A stretch of 64,000 nucleotides of DNA from the NCBI RefSeq assembly GCF_001278755.1, contig NZ_CP012601.1, positions 1,922,001-1,986,000 on the forward strand, given 5' to 3'. The notes beneath the pieces are model-generated. The model was not told the DNA's origin and searched no databases. It was given only the letters and a program-made list of their open reading frames with translations. Made by a program: the position numbers and the translations under genes. The stretch comes from Bacillus sp. FJAT-22090 (lineage in GTDB: Bacteria; Bacillota; Bacilli; Bacillales_A; Planococcaceae). Below, piece by piece: positions 40,291-50,253 of the stretch (position 1 is the stretch's first letter; the number at the start of each line of letters is the position of its first letter).

Positions 40291-41385
40291 CTACCGCCTC
40301 CCTTCTCTTATAGAATCATTTGCTAAGTTTAAGATAATACCGATAATCCCCCATGTGGTAACCAAAGAAGACCCACCATAGCTGATAAATGGTAAAGTAA
40401 CCCCTGTAACTGGTAGTAAACCTGTAACTACTCCCATGTTTAAAAATGTTTGTACTGCCAATAAGGAAGTGAATCCAATAATAGTTAATTGATAAGCACG
40501 TGTTTTGGCACGCGCAGCCATTGCAAAGCCAGTAGTAAAAAATAGAACAAAAGCTGAAATAATGATGAAACCTCCGATGAAACCCGTTTCCTCTAATAGG
40601 ATAGAGAAAATAAAATCATTCTGCGGTTCCGGTAAGTATAAAAACTTTTGTCTACTGTTTCCATATCCAAACCCAAACAGTCCGGCCGGTCCAACCGCAA
40701 GTAATGATTGAATCGCTTGAAAGCCAGTACCTAACGGATCACTCCATGGATCAAGAAATGATTGAATCCGATCAAGCCTATAGGGAGCCGAAGCAATTAA
40801 TGCGACTAAAGCTACAATTCCTGTTATTCCAACGGTAACAAAAAATTTCAAAGGCAATCCTGCTGCAAACAGCAGGAAAAAAGATGCAACGATTAGAACG
40901 AATGCTGAACCAAAATCTGGTTGTATCATAATAAAAGAAATAGGCAGCAATAAAATTACGGCACTTTGAAAATAGATTTGTCCTTTTGTTTTTTTCTCCT
41001 TTGCCAAAGAAAATGCGAGCATTCCTAATACTGCAATTTTAGCAAGCTCAGCAGGCTGAAAGTTCATAAATCCTAGCGAAATCCAACTTTGTGAACCATT
41101 TCGAACTACCCCAATACCTGGAATAAGTACACCTATTAAAAATAATATAGAAAATACATAGATGATTAACCAAAATCTAGGAAGCCTTATAAAGCTTTTG
41201 TTTCGTATAAATAAAGCACCTAAAATACCAACTATTAAATAACTGCCTTGCTTGAAAGCAAATGGTAATTGGTCTTTATAATGTACTTGACTCCAGTAGG
41301 ACCCTGCTGAGTGTACGAAAAGTATTCCGACAATAGATAAAAAAAGGACAGATGCTAAAAATAGAATTGTTCTTTTATCGTTCGT
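40291..41385 (-). CDS. spoVE: SpoVE/FtsW-family peptidoglycan glycosyltransferase (non-canonical start)
   Basis: SEDS polymerase with about ten transmembrane helices and family blocks IPGIGVVRNGSQSW, NFQPAELAK, SAPYRLDRIQSFLDPW, GYGNSRQKFLYLPEPQNDFIF and GVTLPFISYGGSSL. It polymerises glycan for spore cortex or septum. The frame is open for 364 residues, matching SpoVE (366), but contains no ATG, GTG or TTG before residue ~110. The likely initiator is ACG 41385, 9 nt after GAAGGG; an ATG at 41394 meets an in-frame TAA two codons later. A start at the internal ATG (41067) would delete the N-terminal third, so it is disfavoured. Murein context supports the call. Confidence 0.82.
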   Translation of the reverse strand, partial: TNDKRTILFLASVLFLSIVGILFVHSAGSYWSQVHYKDQLPFAFKQGSYLIVGILGALFIRNKSFIRLPRFWLIIYVFSILFLIGVLIPGIGVVRNGSQSWISLGFMNFQPAELAKIAVLGMLAFSLAKEKKTKGQIYFQSAVILLLPISFIMIQPDFGSAFVLIVASFFLLFAAGLPLKFFVTVGITGIVALVALIASAPYRLDRIQSFLDPWSDPLGTGFQAIQSLLAVGPAGLFGFGYGNSRQKFLYLPEPQNDFIFSILLEETGFIGGFIIISAFVLFFTTGFAMAARAKTRAYQLTIIGFTSLLAVQTFLNMGVVTGLLPVTGVTLPFISYGGSSLVTTWGIIGIILNLANDSIREGRR

Positions 41386-41401
41386 TTAGTTCATCCCTTC
41401 G

Positions 41402-42757
41402 TTAATCTTTTAATGCTAGCACTTGTTCAATAAATTCATCTCCACGAATCTCAAAGCTTTCGTATTGATCCCAACTAGCGCACGCTGGAGAAAGTAGAAT
41501 AACATCTCCCTCATTAGAAATTCTAACTCCTTCTGCAATTGCATCGACTAAGTTACTTACTCGTATTACGGATGGAATTCCTTGCTGTTCACCAAATATT
41601 TGTAGTCTATCAGCAGTAGCACCATAGTGTATGAGCGCCTTCACATTTTGTAAATGTGGAACTAATTCATCAAAAGAATGCCCACGATCTACACCGCCTG
41701 CAAGTAATATAACAGGTTCTGAAAAACCTTCTAAAGCACTTTTTGTAGCAAGCGCATTTGTAGCTTTTGAATCATTATAAAACTTTCTATTTTTCCACTC
41801 ACGAACAAATTGTGTTCGATGTTTAACACCATGAAATGTCGAAAGAACATGAACAATACTATCTAAAGAACATTCCATCAAAATGGCAGCTGCGGTCGAT
41901 GCTAACACATTTTCTAAATTATGTTTTCCACGTAGTGCAATGATAGATCGTTCAAATAATTTTTCTCCATTCCAATATACATAGGTATCATCTGCACTTA
42001 TTCCTTCCTCTGCTTTTTTACTTACATAGAAAGGTACTTTCTTTGCATTACTTTTACTAGCATAATCTTTCACAATTTGCTGCTCACCATTATAAATAAA
42101 CCAGTTCGAAGAGTCTTGATTTTTAGTAATATTAAATTTTGCATCTGTATATTCATGAAAATTTGTATGATAGTCTAAATGAGCTTCATATAAATTCATC
42201 AAAATGGAAATCTGTGGTTTTAGTTGTTCTGTACCCATCAACTGAAAAGAGGATAACTCCGTGACAATTACATTTTCTTTTGTTGCTTCTGATGCGACAG
42301 CACTTGCAACAGTACCAATATTACCTGCAACTAATGGTTGTTTACTTCCTGCTTCTAACATTTCAAATATTAAAGTTGTTGTTGTAGTTTTTCCATTTGA
42401 CCCTGTGATTCCAATCATTGGAGCATCACTTATTCGATAAGCTAATTCCACCTCTGTCCAAACTGGTATTCCTCTCTTTTTAGCTTCAGCAATGACAGAA
42501 TTTGTGTAAGGAATACCAGGGTTCTTTACTATAAGACTGAATCCCTCGTCTAAAAGATCCTCCGGATGACTTCCACAAATGACTGTTAACCCTTTAGAAA
42601 GTAAGTACTGTGCATGTTCATTTTCATCAAAAGGTTTCGAATCATTAACTGTAACAAAGGCTCCTAAATCATGTAAAATTTCGGCAGCAGCTGTACCGCT
42701 TTTCGCAAGTCCTAATACAAGGATCTTTTTATGATATACCATTGGTAATTGCTTCAT
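41402..42757 (-). CDS. murD: UDP-N-acetylmuramoylalanine-D-glutamate ligase
   Basis: The 451-residue Mur ligase has ATP-binding GITGSNGKTTTT at about 112-123, LSSFQL and HRTQFV. The C-terminal ligase domain contains NDSKATN and LLAGGVDRG. It adds D-Glu to UDP-MurNAc-L-Ala in the cytoplasm. ATG 42757 follows GGAGG and lies 1 nt after the mraY stop. Confidence 0.96.
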   Translation of the reverse strand: MKQLPMVYHKKILVLGLAKSGTAAAEILHDLGAFVTVNDSKPFDENEHAQYLLSKGLTVICGSHPEDLLDEGFSLIVKNPGIPYTNSVIAEAKKRGIPVWTEVELAYRISDAPMIGITGSNGKTTTTTLIFEMLEAGSKQPLVAGNIGTVASAVASEATKENVIVTELSSFQLMGTEQLKPQISILMNLYEAHLDYHTNFHEYTDAKFNITKNQDSSNWFIYNGEQQIVKDYASKSNAKKVPFYVSKKAEEGISADDTYVYWNGEKLFERSIIALRGKHNLENVLASTAAAILMECSLDSIVHVLSTFHGVKHRTQFVREWKNRKFYNDSKATNALATKSALEGFSEPVILLAGGVDRGHSFDELVPHLQNVKALIHYGATADRLQIFGEQQGIPSVIRVSNLVDAIAEGVRISNEGDVILLSPACASWDQYESFEIRGDEFIEQVLALKD

Positions 42758-42758
42758 T

Positions 42759-43730
42759 TTATACAACCTCCAAAATAACAACTAGCATTGCTGCTATAAA
42801 GCCGATAGCCCAAAATACAGTTACTATTCTTTTTTCTGACCATCCAGATAGCTCAAAATGGTGATGAATAGGGCTCATTTTAAAAATACGCTTACCTGTT
42901 GTTTTAAAACTAATTACTTGCAAAATAACAGACAACGTCTCTAATACAAAAATAATCCCTACTAGTAATAATAAAAGCTCTTGTTTTACAAGAATAGAAA
43001 CCATTGCTAAGGCTCCACCTAATGCTAGTGACCCTGTATCACCCATAAAAACTTTAGCGGGGTTCTTATTGAACAGAAGAAATCCTAATAATGCACCTGA
43101 CACACTAAAGGTAAAGATTGCTATATCTGTTTGCTCATATGCGAGTGCAAGCACACCAAACGTAGCAAAAGCAACGGATGCTGTACCTGATACTAAACCA
43201 TCTAAACCATCTGAAAGATTTACAGCATTTGAAAATCCAACTAACCAAAAAATAAGGAATGCTACATAAAATTGTCCTAGGTCCATTTCTGTATTTGTAA
43301 ATGGTATAGAAAGTGTTGTGTCAAATGGTCCAAGCTTTAATAAGAAATATGCCCCAACTGAGATGACAATTTGACCTATTAATTTTTGAATTGAAGTTAA
43401 GCCTAAATTTCTTTTTAATACTACTTTGATAAAATCATCTAAAAAGCCAATTAATCCGAATCCAACTAAAATTATAAGCAACACGATAGATTGCGTTGTT
43501 AGCTTATCGAAGTAAAATGAGACTGCTACAGTCGAAATAATGATCGAAATTAAAAATATAAGCCCACCCATTGTAGGTGTTCCTGCTTTTTTTTGATGGG
43601 ATTCTGGTCCTTCTTCTCGAATACTTTGACCAAACTTCATCCTTCTTAAATACGGGATAATTATTGGTGCAAGAATAACGGACAAAAGAAAACTAATACT
43701 AATTGTAATAATCGTTGTAGATAAAGTCAT
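42759..43730 (-). CDS. mraY: Phospho-N-acetylmuramoyl-pentapeptide transferase
   Basis: The 323-residue protein has ten transmembrane helices. Catalytic Asp motifs are GFLDDFIKV and NAVNLSDGLDGL, and the C-terminal loop is MSPIHHHFELSGWSE. It forms lipid I on undecaprenyl phosphate. It follows spoVD directly, without the usual intervening murE. Confidence 0.97.
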   Translation of the reverse strand: MTLSTTIITISISFLLSVILAPIIIPYLRRMKFGQSIREEGPESHQKKAGTPTMGGLIFLISIIISTVAVSFYFDKLTTQSIVLLIILVGFGLIGFLDDFIKVVLKRNLGLTSIQKLIGQIVISVGAYFLLKLGPFDTTLSIPFTNTEMDLGQFYVAFLIFWLVGFSNAVNLSDGLDGLVSGTASVAFATFGVLALAYEQTDIAIFTFSVSGALLGFLLFNKNPAKVFMGDTGSLALGGALAMVSILVKQELLLLLVGIIFVLETLSVILQVISFKTTGKRIFKMSPIHHHFELSGWSEKRIVTVFWAIGFIAAMLVVILEVV

Positions 43731-43781
43731 GAAAAAATCTCCTTAGTTGCGATCAACTATCAATAAATTTACTATAGTTAA

Positions 43782-45659
43782 TTATTTTGTGTAGACATGT
43801 ATTTTTCCGTCTAATGGAATTAAACTGTTTTCCTTTGGTAATTGTGAAAGTATTTCTTCCCCATCACCATGCCAAACAATTGTAAATGGATACATATAAG
43901 ATGTTATCTCTTTTTTCTTTATTCCTACTAAGTTTGGTACACGAACTTGTTGGATATCCCCCCAACGATATTCTTTTTCAAGTTGCTTACCACCTGCAGT
44001 AACTTCCAGTGAGTCCTCAATGATTTGACCTACTATAGGTGCGGCAATAACTCCACCAAATTGTGTACTATGCTTAGGATTGTCAATGGCAACATAGACG
44101 ATTAACTCTGGATCATCCGCAGGAGCAAATCCTATAAATGAAACGATATATTCACCGTCCATATATCTACCATTTTGTACTTTTTGAGCTGTTCCAGTTT
44201 TTCCGCCAATTCGCAATTGATCACGATAAGCATTTCGGCCAGAACCTTCCGCTACAACATGTTCGAGCGCATCTCGAACCTTCGCTGATGTTTCCTCACT
44301 AATTACCTGGTGCTTCATATCTGGCTCAGAAGTAGATAAAATTTCGTTCGTTTCGCCATCTAAAATATTTTTTATAATAAATGGTTTAAATAATTTTCCA
44401 CCGTTTATAGCAGCAGCAACAGCTTGAACCTGCTGTATTGGTGTTACAGAAATACCTTGACCAAACGATGTGGTGGCATGCTCTACCGGTCCATAAGCTT
44501 CCTTACTAAAAAGAATTCCCGTTGATTCTCCAGCCATTCCTGACCCTGTTGATTGCCCGAAACCAAATTTTCGTATGTAATCCGAAAGTTTTTCCGGCCC
44601 TACTCTTCTTCCTAGTTCAATAAAACCTGGGTTACAGGAGTTCTCCACAACTTCCAAGAAGGTTTGATTTCCATGTCCAGATCTCTTCCAGCATCTTAGT
44701 CGTGATCCCTCTATCATTGTATAGCCAGCATCATGAAAATGATCATCTTCCAAATCGACTACCTTTTCTTCTAATGCTGCGCTCAATGTAATAATTTTAA
44801 AGGTAGATCCAGGCTCGAAAGTCATCCAAACTGGTAAATTACGATTATAAATAGTAGAGTCAACTTCCTGATAAGAAGATGGGTCAAAATTTGGGGCAGA
44901 AGAAAGAGCAAGAATTTCTCCATTTTTCGGATTCATCACAATCGCAATCGCCTGTGTTGCTTCGTATTTTTGCATTGCTTGTGAAAGTTCTCTTTCTACA
45001 ACCTGTTGGATTTTCATATCGATGGTCAGTTGAACATGATTACCCGAAACTCCATTTTTCCATCCATCATCCACATGGGGAAGAGGAACTCCTTTTGCAT
45101 CTGTAAACATTCGAATCGCTGATTGCTTTCCTTTTAAAACGGAATCGTATTGATATTCGATTCCTGCTAGCCCTTGAGCATCATAACCTGTAAAACCTAT
45201 TAATCTTGAAAGCATATTACCATTTGGATAGTCTCGTATATAATCGATACCCGCATATAGTCCGGGAATATTTTTATCCTGGATTTGCATAGCAAGTTCG
45301 GAACTAATATTTTTCCCATGTGGTGCAATTTTTACTAAGTAATCTCTTTTATTGAGTTGTTCAAATAATTTTGCTTCCTCCATATTTAAAAGTGGAGCGA
45401 TTTCTTTGGCTACTTTTTCTGGTTCATCGTTTTGTGAAGGCATGTAAAATAATGTAGGAGAAAGCTTATTTCCGACAATTACCTCTCCATTCCTATCCAA
45501 TATATTCCCCCGAAGCGATGCGTAAGGAAGCTCACGATCCCAACTCTCTTTTGCTTTCGTTGTCAATTCATCAAACTGAAAAAATTGAAGCTGCACTAAC
45601 TTCAACACAACAGCTAAAAACAATAAAATCATCAATACCCAAATAACACGGAGACGCAA
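43782..45659 (-). CDS. spoVD: Sporulation-specific penicillin-binding protein SpoVD
   Basis: The 625-residue class B PBP has an N-terminal membrane anchor and a dimerisation domain (RGNILDRNGEVI). The transpeptidase domain has STFK (after TFEPG), SCN and KTGTAQ. A single C-terminal PASTA domain (VPNLVGIKKKEI onward) is typical of SpoVD. It works with SpoVE in cortex synthesis. The TTG start at 45659 lacks a clear ribosome site; no in-frame upstream start exists. Confidence 0.93.
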   Translation of the reverse strand: MRLRVIWVLMILLFLAVVLKLVQLQFFQFDELTTKAKESWDRELPYASLRGNILDRNGEVIVGNKLSPTLFYMPSQNDEPEKVAKEIAPLLNMEEAKLFEQLNKRDYLVKIAPHGKNISSELAMQIQDKNIPGLYAGIDYIRDYPNGNMLSRLIGFTGYDAQGLAGIEYQYDSVLKGKQSAIRMFTDAKGVPLPHVDDGWKNGVSGNHVQLTIDMKIQQVVERELSQAMQKYEATQAIAIVMNPKNGEILALSSAPNFDPSSYQEVDSTIYNRNLPVWMTFEPGSTFKIITLSAALEEKVVDLEDDHFHDAGYTMIEGSRLRCWKRSGHGNQTFLEVVENSCNPGFIELGRRVGPEKLSDYIRKFGFGQSTGSGMAGESTGILFSKEAYGPVEHATTSFGQGISVTPIQQVQAVAAAINGGKLFKPFIIKNILDGETNEILSTSEPDMKHQVISEETSAKVRDALEHVVAEGSGRNAYRDQLRIGGKTGTAQKVQNGRYMDGEYIVSFIGFAPADDPELIVYVAIDNPKHSTQFGGVIAAPIVGQIIEDSLEVTAGGKQLEKEYRWGDIQQVRVPNLVGIKKKEITSYMYPFTIVWHGDGEEILSQLPKENSLIPLDGKIHVYTK

Positions 45660-45748
45660 AACTTGTTTTACTTTAGAAATTACACTTTCCCCTTTTATTC
45701 GTTTTAGATAACGTATGAGAAAATGACAAAAACTATTCTATCACTCCA

Positions 45749-47950
45749 TTAGTCTTGGGGTGGTTCTTCCATAGATTCCTCTAATTCAGGGACAATTTTT
45801 GTTTCTTCTGGTGTCGACAAGTGAACAACAACAGGAGTATCTTTTGAAACAATAGATCCAGCAGTTAAACTTTGGCTTGTTACATAACCTTCACCTGAAA
45901 TTTCAATTGGAATATTTGATAATGATTTATAAATCATAATATTTCGTTTGGACCATCCGGTGAAGTTAGGAAGTTCAATGTCTCCCTCCCCTTTTATAAA
46001 AACTGTACCTTTGGCTAAAATCGAAGTTCCTGCGGCTGGGAATTGCTCTTTCACGTTTTCCGACTGTCCAATTATAACAGTTTTTAAGCCTTGTGACTCT
46101 AGTGTAGTCTGACTTTCCATCATATTTTGCCCGACAATATTTGGCATTTTTATGGAAGAGGCAAGTTCAAGATTTTCAGGTTGAATATTTAAGTATTTTA
46201 AGCTGTTTTCTGTTACAGAATTAAAAATGTCTGAAGTAGGCTCTGATCCTACCTCGGTGTCTTTCAATTGCGGTTTGTGGACAGCAACATAGACAATAAG
46301 TTGTGGATCTTCGACAGGTGCCAACCCTAAAAAGGAATACAAAAACAAATTACGACCCCAAAAATATCCACCCTCAGGGTTTGCAATTTGAGCGGTACCT
46401 GTTTTCCCAGCAGTAGTATAATCATCTAATTTAAACCGTTGAGCAGTCCCTTTTTCCGATGTAACCGTACTTGCTAAAATTTCTTTCACCTGCTCAGCAG
46501 TCTTTTCGGATATTGGAGATTCCTTTTCAACTGGTTTGTGATCGCTAACTAGCTTTCCTGTGCTTGGATCTACAATTTTATCTATCACATATGGTTGCAT
46601 CATTTTACCTTTATTTGCAATGGCAGTCATGGCTTGAACAAGCTGAATTGGTGTAACAGTAGTCCCTTGGCCATAAGTGGTAGTTACCCTATTAATAGGA
46701 TACTTATCACTAACCGTCCCAGTCGCTTCATGTGGCAAATCAATCCCTGTTTTTTCTCCAAATCCAAAACGATGAATATAATCTATAAAAGTCTCATCTC
46801 CGATTCTATTTAACAAGTAAGCCATCGACACATTTGAAGAGCGTTGAAAACCTTCTAAGTAAGAAATAGTGCCCCAACCATATACGTTGTGATCACGTAT
46901 TGTTCGATCATATACTGTATAGGATCCAGATTTATACGGGGCATTCGGCTCCCATACTCCTTCTTCAATTGCTGATGCTAAAGTGAAAATTTTCATCGTT
47001 GAGCCCGGTTCAATCGTTTGTTCAATTGCTTCATTTAGCCAGTTCGTAGATAATCCTTCTCTCGTATTCGGCTCGAAGGTAGGTCTTTGCGACATAGCAA
47101 GAATTTCTCCTGTTTTAGGATTCGCAACAATAGCGGTCATTTTTTCAGGATTATACTTTTCTTCTGCTTTGTTAAGTGCATCTTCTAAGAAGTTTTGTAT
47201 TGTTTTATCAATCGTTAAATGAATATTGTCTCCATCTTTCGGATTCGTTATCATTTTTTCAGCATTTGGCAATAAAAAGCCTTTCGTATCACTCTTAAAA
47301 TTTACTTTTCCAGGCGTTCCGGTTAATTTTTCATCATAAATATACTCCAAGCCCATCTTTCCTACCGCTACAGCTTCGCCATCTTCATTTTCTTCTTTTA
47401 AGGCGAAACCAATTAGATGCGAGGCAAATTGCCCATTTGGATAAAGTCTTTTCATATCTTGAACAAAAATTATTCCTGGTAGATTGTTATTTTTAATTTC
47501 TGTCATTACTTTATAGCTAATATCCCTACCAGCTTTTCCGAACTCCACTTGATATTTACCTGCTTTTATATATTTGTTTAGCACATCCAATATATCTTGC
47601 TCTGGCATATCAATATATTCAGCTAACACTTTCGCAGTTTTTTCAGGATCTACTACATGCCGTGGTGCACTACTGTTATTGGTAGCTTCAGGACTTATAA
47701 CTGCAATAATTTTATAACTTAGCGTATCTTCTACAATAATATCTCCGTTACGGTCTATAATTTTACCTCTACTTGCTGGAATCACTTGTTCTCTACTATA
47801 CTTAGAGTCTGCTTTTGTAGATAACACTTGTCCTTCTGCAGTCCCCGTAACTTGAATAAACACAAATCGGCTTAACAATAGAAAAAAGAGCCCTCCATAA
47901 AGTAAAAACATTAGAAAGGCTCCCCATTGAAAACGAAATTTCTTATTCAT
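45749..47950 (-). CDS. pbpB: Penicillin-binding protein 2B (septal transpeptidase)
   Basis: The 733-residue class B PBP has an N-terminal helix, RGKIIDRNGDII, and a transpeptidase domain with STMK (after EPG), SSN and KTGTAQ. Two C-terminal PASTA domains (MPNIVGQNM and LPNFTGWSK) follow. It is the division transpeptidase paired with FtsW. It overlaps ftsL by 4 nt. Confidence 0.95.
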   Translation of the reverse strand: MNKKFRFQWGAFLMFLLYGGLFFLLLSRFVFIQVTGTAEGQVLSTKADSKYSREQVIPASRGKIIDRNGDIIVEDTLSYKIIAVISPEATNNSSAPRHVVDPEKTAKVLAEYIDMPEQDILDVLNKYIKAGKYQVEFGKAGRDISYKVMTEIKNNNLPGIIFVQDMKRLYPNGQFASHLIGFALKEENEDGEAVAVGKMGLEYIYDEKLTGTPGKVNFKSDTKGFLLPNAEKMITNPKDGDNIHLTIDKTIQNFLEDALNKAEEKYNPEKMTAIVANPKTGEILAMSQRPTFEPNTREGLSTNWLNEAIEQTIEPGSTMKIFTLASAIEEGVWEPNAPYKSGSYTVYDRTIRDHNVYGWGTISYLEGFQRSSNVSMAYLLNRIGDETFIDYIHRFGFGEKTGIDLPHEATGTVSDKYPINRVTTTYGQGTTVTPIQLVQAMTAIANKGKMMQPYVIDKIVDPSTGKLVSDHKPVEKESPISEKTAEQVKEILASTVTSEKGTAQRFKLDDYTTAGKTGTAQIANPEGGYFWGRNLFLYSFLGLAPVEDPQLIVYVAVHKPQLKDTEVGSEPTSDIFNSVTENSLKYLNIQPENLELASSIKMPNIVGQNMMESQTTLESQGLKTVIIGQSENVKEQFPAAGTSILAKGTVFIKGEGDIELPNFTGWSKRNIMIYKSLSNIPIEISGEGYVTSQSLTAGSIVSKDTPVVVHLSTPEETKIVPELEESMEEPPQD

Positions 47951-48315
47951 TGTCCTGGTACTACCTTTACGTTTTGCTCATTTAGTTTTAAACCGAGCTC
48001 TTCCGCTTTTTTCCAAATACGCTCATAGGTAGATAATTCGCTTACTTGTATGGACAAGTCTGTATTTTCTTTTGATACATTGTCGATTTGTTTTTCCATT
48101 AGTTGTATGTCTGCATTTGTTGAACGTACAGCTGTCTGAGTTTGAATGATCATTAAAGCAAGTATAGTTACTGCTGATAATAAACCTATAAGAAGGAATC
48201 TTTCCCCTTTTGTCAATATCTTTTTCGCTTGTTTAGTCGGCTTCTTTATTTGTGGTTGTTCAGGAAAAGAAGGTCGACTTATGTATGTTTGTGACTGATG
48301 TTTACGTAAAGCCAT
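47947..48315 (-). CDS. ftsL: Cell division protein FtsL
   Basis: The 122-residue single-pass protein has a basic cytoplasmic N terminus, a transmembrane helix (about 38-60) and a periplasm-side leucine-zipper-like coil (IQLMEKQIDNVSKENTDL). It abuts rsmH (stop TAA immediately precedes ATG) and overlaps pbpB. Confidence 0.92.
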   Translation of the reverse strand: MALRKHQSQTYISRPSFPEQPQIKKPTKQAKKILTKGERFLLIGLLSAVTILALMIIQTQTAVRSTNADIQLMEKQIDNVSKENTDLSIQVSELSTYERIWKKAEELGLKLNEQNVKVVPGQ

Positions 48316-49266
48316 TTAAACACTTCCCTTTTCATTAATTTTTTCCACAATTCTTAGTTTAGCTGAACGAGATCTATTATTTTCTTCTAATTCTTCTACA
48401 GAAGGTAAAATAGGCTTTCTAGTGATAAGTTTTAAAGACGGCTCCATTCCTACTGGTATTACAGGTAAATTAGGTGGCAATTCTGGTAAAGACGCAGCTT
48501 CTTTAAAGATAGTTTTGGTTAATCTATCCTCTAGAGAATGAAATGTAATAACACTTATTCTTCCGCCAACCTTAATAACTTTAATTGCATCCTCTAATGA
48601 ATCTTCCGCTGCTCCTAATTCATCATTCACAGCTATTCTTATAGCTTGGAAAATTCGTTTCGCAGGATGTCCACCAGTTCTCCTTGCAGCTGCTGGGATT
48701 CCAGCTTTTATTAATTCAACTAATTGAAATGTTGTTTCAATTGGAGCGTTTTCTCTAGCTTGCTCAATCTTTCTCGCAACTTGCTTAGAGAACTTCTCTT
48801 CACCATATCGAAAGAATATTTTCACTAGTTTTTCATATGGCCAATCATTTACTACGTGAAAAGCAGTTAATTCACTTGTCTGATCCATCCTCATATCTAG
48901 TGGTGCATCGTAATTGTAACTAAAGCCTCGTTCTGGAGTATCGAGCTGTGGAGAAGAAACTCCTAAATCATATAGAACACCATCCACTTTTTCGATTCCA
49001 ATATTTTCAAGTTCCTCTTTTAGATAACGGAAATTTGCATGTACAAATGTTACTTTGTCTAGGAAAGGAGCTAATCTAACTTTTGCGTTCTCAATAGCTG
49101 TCCTATCTTGGTCAAAACAAATTAACCTACCACTTCCCCCTAATTGCTGGACAAGATATTCACTATGGCCTGCTCCTCCCAGAGTACAGTCCACATAAAT
49201 TCCATCTGGACGAACGGCAAGTCCATCTACCGTTTCTTTTAATAATACCGTTGTGTGATGAAACAA
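48316..49266 (-). CDS. rsmH: 16S rRNA (cytosine1402-N4)-methyltransferase
   Basis: The 316-residue SAM-dependent enzyme has [29 protein letters not shown] and [16 protein letters not shown] motifs near the N terminus. VISFHSLEDR appears as [10 protein letters not shown] near residue 260. It methylates C1402 of 16S rRNA. It lies 14 nt downstream of mraZ. Confidence 0.96.
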   Translation of the reverse strand: MFHHTTVLLKETVDGLAVRPDGIYVDCTLGGAGHSEYLVQQLGGSGRLICFDQDRTAIENAKVRLAPFLDKVTFVHANFRYLKEELENIGIEKVDGVLYDLGVSSPQLDTPERGFSYNYDAPLDMRMDQTSELTAFHVVNDWPYEKLVKIFFRYGEEKFSKQVARKIEQARENAPIETTFQLVELIKAGIPAAARRTGGHPAKRIFQAIRIAVNDELGAAEDSLEDAIKVIKVGGRISVITFHSLEDRLTKTIFKEAASLPELPPNLPVIPVGMEPSLKLITRKPILPSVEELEENNRSRSAKLRIVEKINEKGSV

Positions 49267-49280
49267 GCCTTTTCCTCCTC

Positions 49281-49721
49281 TTATATGTCAAAGCCAATCA
49301 TATTTTCTGCAATGTCATTGAATGAATCCTCAGATTCCTCAAAGTAATTTTCCCAAGCATCCTTAGCCCATATTTCTAAACGATTGGAAACACCCAAAAC
49401 TATACATTCTTTATCCATCTTTGCATAGCTACGTAAATTACTTGGGATATTAATACGACCTTGTTTGTCAATTTCAACCTCTGTTGCACCAGAAAAGAAA
49501 AACCGGGTAAATGCCCGAGCATCTTTTTTCGTAACAGGAAGTTCTTTTAATTTTTCCTCGAGTTTTCGCCATTCATTCATAGGATAACCAAATAAGCAAT
49601 TATCAAGACCGCGTGTTAAAACAAAACAATCTTCTAAATGCTCCCGAAACTTGGAAGGTATGATTAACCGGCCTTTCGGATCAACGTTATGTTGATATTC
49701 GCCCATGAACATGCTATTCAC
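49281..49721 (-). CDS. mraZ: Transcriptional regulator MraZ
   Basis: The 146-residue protein has two AbrB-like repeats with the DXXXR motifs: [14 protein letters not shown] and [16 protein letters not shown]. MraZ oligomers bind repeated TGG-containing boxes in their own promoter and control the dcw cluster. It is the first gene of the cluster and follows a three-repeat operator. Confidence 0.96.
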   Translation of the reverse strand: MNSMFMGEYQHNVDPKGRLIIPSKFREHLEDCFVLTRGLDNCLFGYPMNEWRKLEEKLKELPVTKKDARAFTRFFFSGATEVEIDKQGRINIPSNLRSYAKMDKECIVLGVSNRLEIWAKDAWENYFEESEDSFNDIAENMIGFDI

Positions 49722-49741
49722 CCCACTTTATGAGAATAACA

Positions 49742-49766
49742 TACCACATCCCCCCACTTTCCTCCA
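49742..49766 (-). promoter_or_regulatory. MraZ operator (three TGG boxes, 10-nt period)
   Basis: On the minus strand, TGGAG (49762-49766), TGGGG (49752-49756) and TGGTA (49742-49746) are separated by exactly 5 nt. This is the spacing known for MraZ-binding repeats. The operator lies 21 nt before the mraZ start. Confidence 0.82.
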
Positions 49767-49883
49767 CCCATTTTTCAAAATTTAGTGTAATAATTTTCAA
49801 AATGTGTAAATAGTACTTGTTGAGATGGAAAAAGCGAAAGAAAGTTTATGTAGTTTAATAAAAATACAGGTATTTTTCCATAT

Positions 49884-49917
49884 AAAAAATCTCCACGATT
49901 TACCGTGGAGATTTTTT
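49884..49917. terminator. Bidirectional terminator between bshC and mraZ
   Basis: AAAAAATCTCCACG (49884-49897) and CGTGGAGATTTTTT (49904-49917) are exact complements with a 6-nt loop. It probably ends the bshC transcript before the dcw promoter. Confidence 0.9.
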
Positions 49918-50253
49918 TATGCTCTGATAAACTTCATTGTCATTATGCAACTTTCTCCTGATGAAAGTTCATCACCGTAGAAAGAGCTACTTCATTCTGC
50001 TTGCTCTTGTTTACTTTTTTCGGTCCATAATTCGCTCATGCAATCGCCCTCTTTAAATTGTGAGAATGGTAGGGATTCAATTGAATGATGGAAAATCAAA
50101 AGTCCTGAATACTGAATTTCAAGTTTACTTCTTCACTTAAAGGGGTATTGTATCAAGGATCTACATAATGAGTGCATACATCTTTTTATAAGTTGCAGAA
50201 ATGATACTAATAGCCGCAGTTAAAAAATAACAAAAAGTAAATTATAGAGCCTT
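49918..50253. other. Gene-free stretch after bshC with a possible micro-ORF
   Basis: On the minus strand, AGAGGG precedes an ATG near 50040 that opens a 15-codon frame (MSELWTEKSKQEQAE). A second overlapping frame reads SKQNEVALSTVMNFHQEKVA without a start. Neither is convincing. No other signal is visible. Confidence 0.35.

Noticed and set aside
40291..41067. spoVE as a 258-residue gene starting at the internal ATG
   Set aside because: The frame upstream encodes the conserved N-terminal helices and RNGSQSW motif, so the shorter gene would lack a third of the protein.
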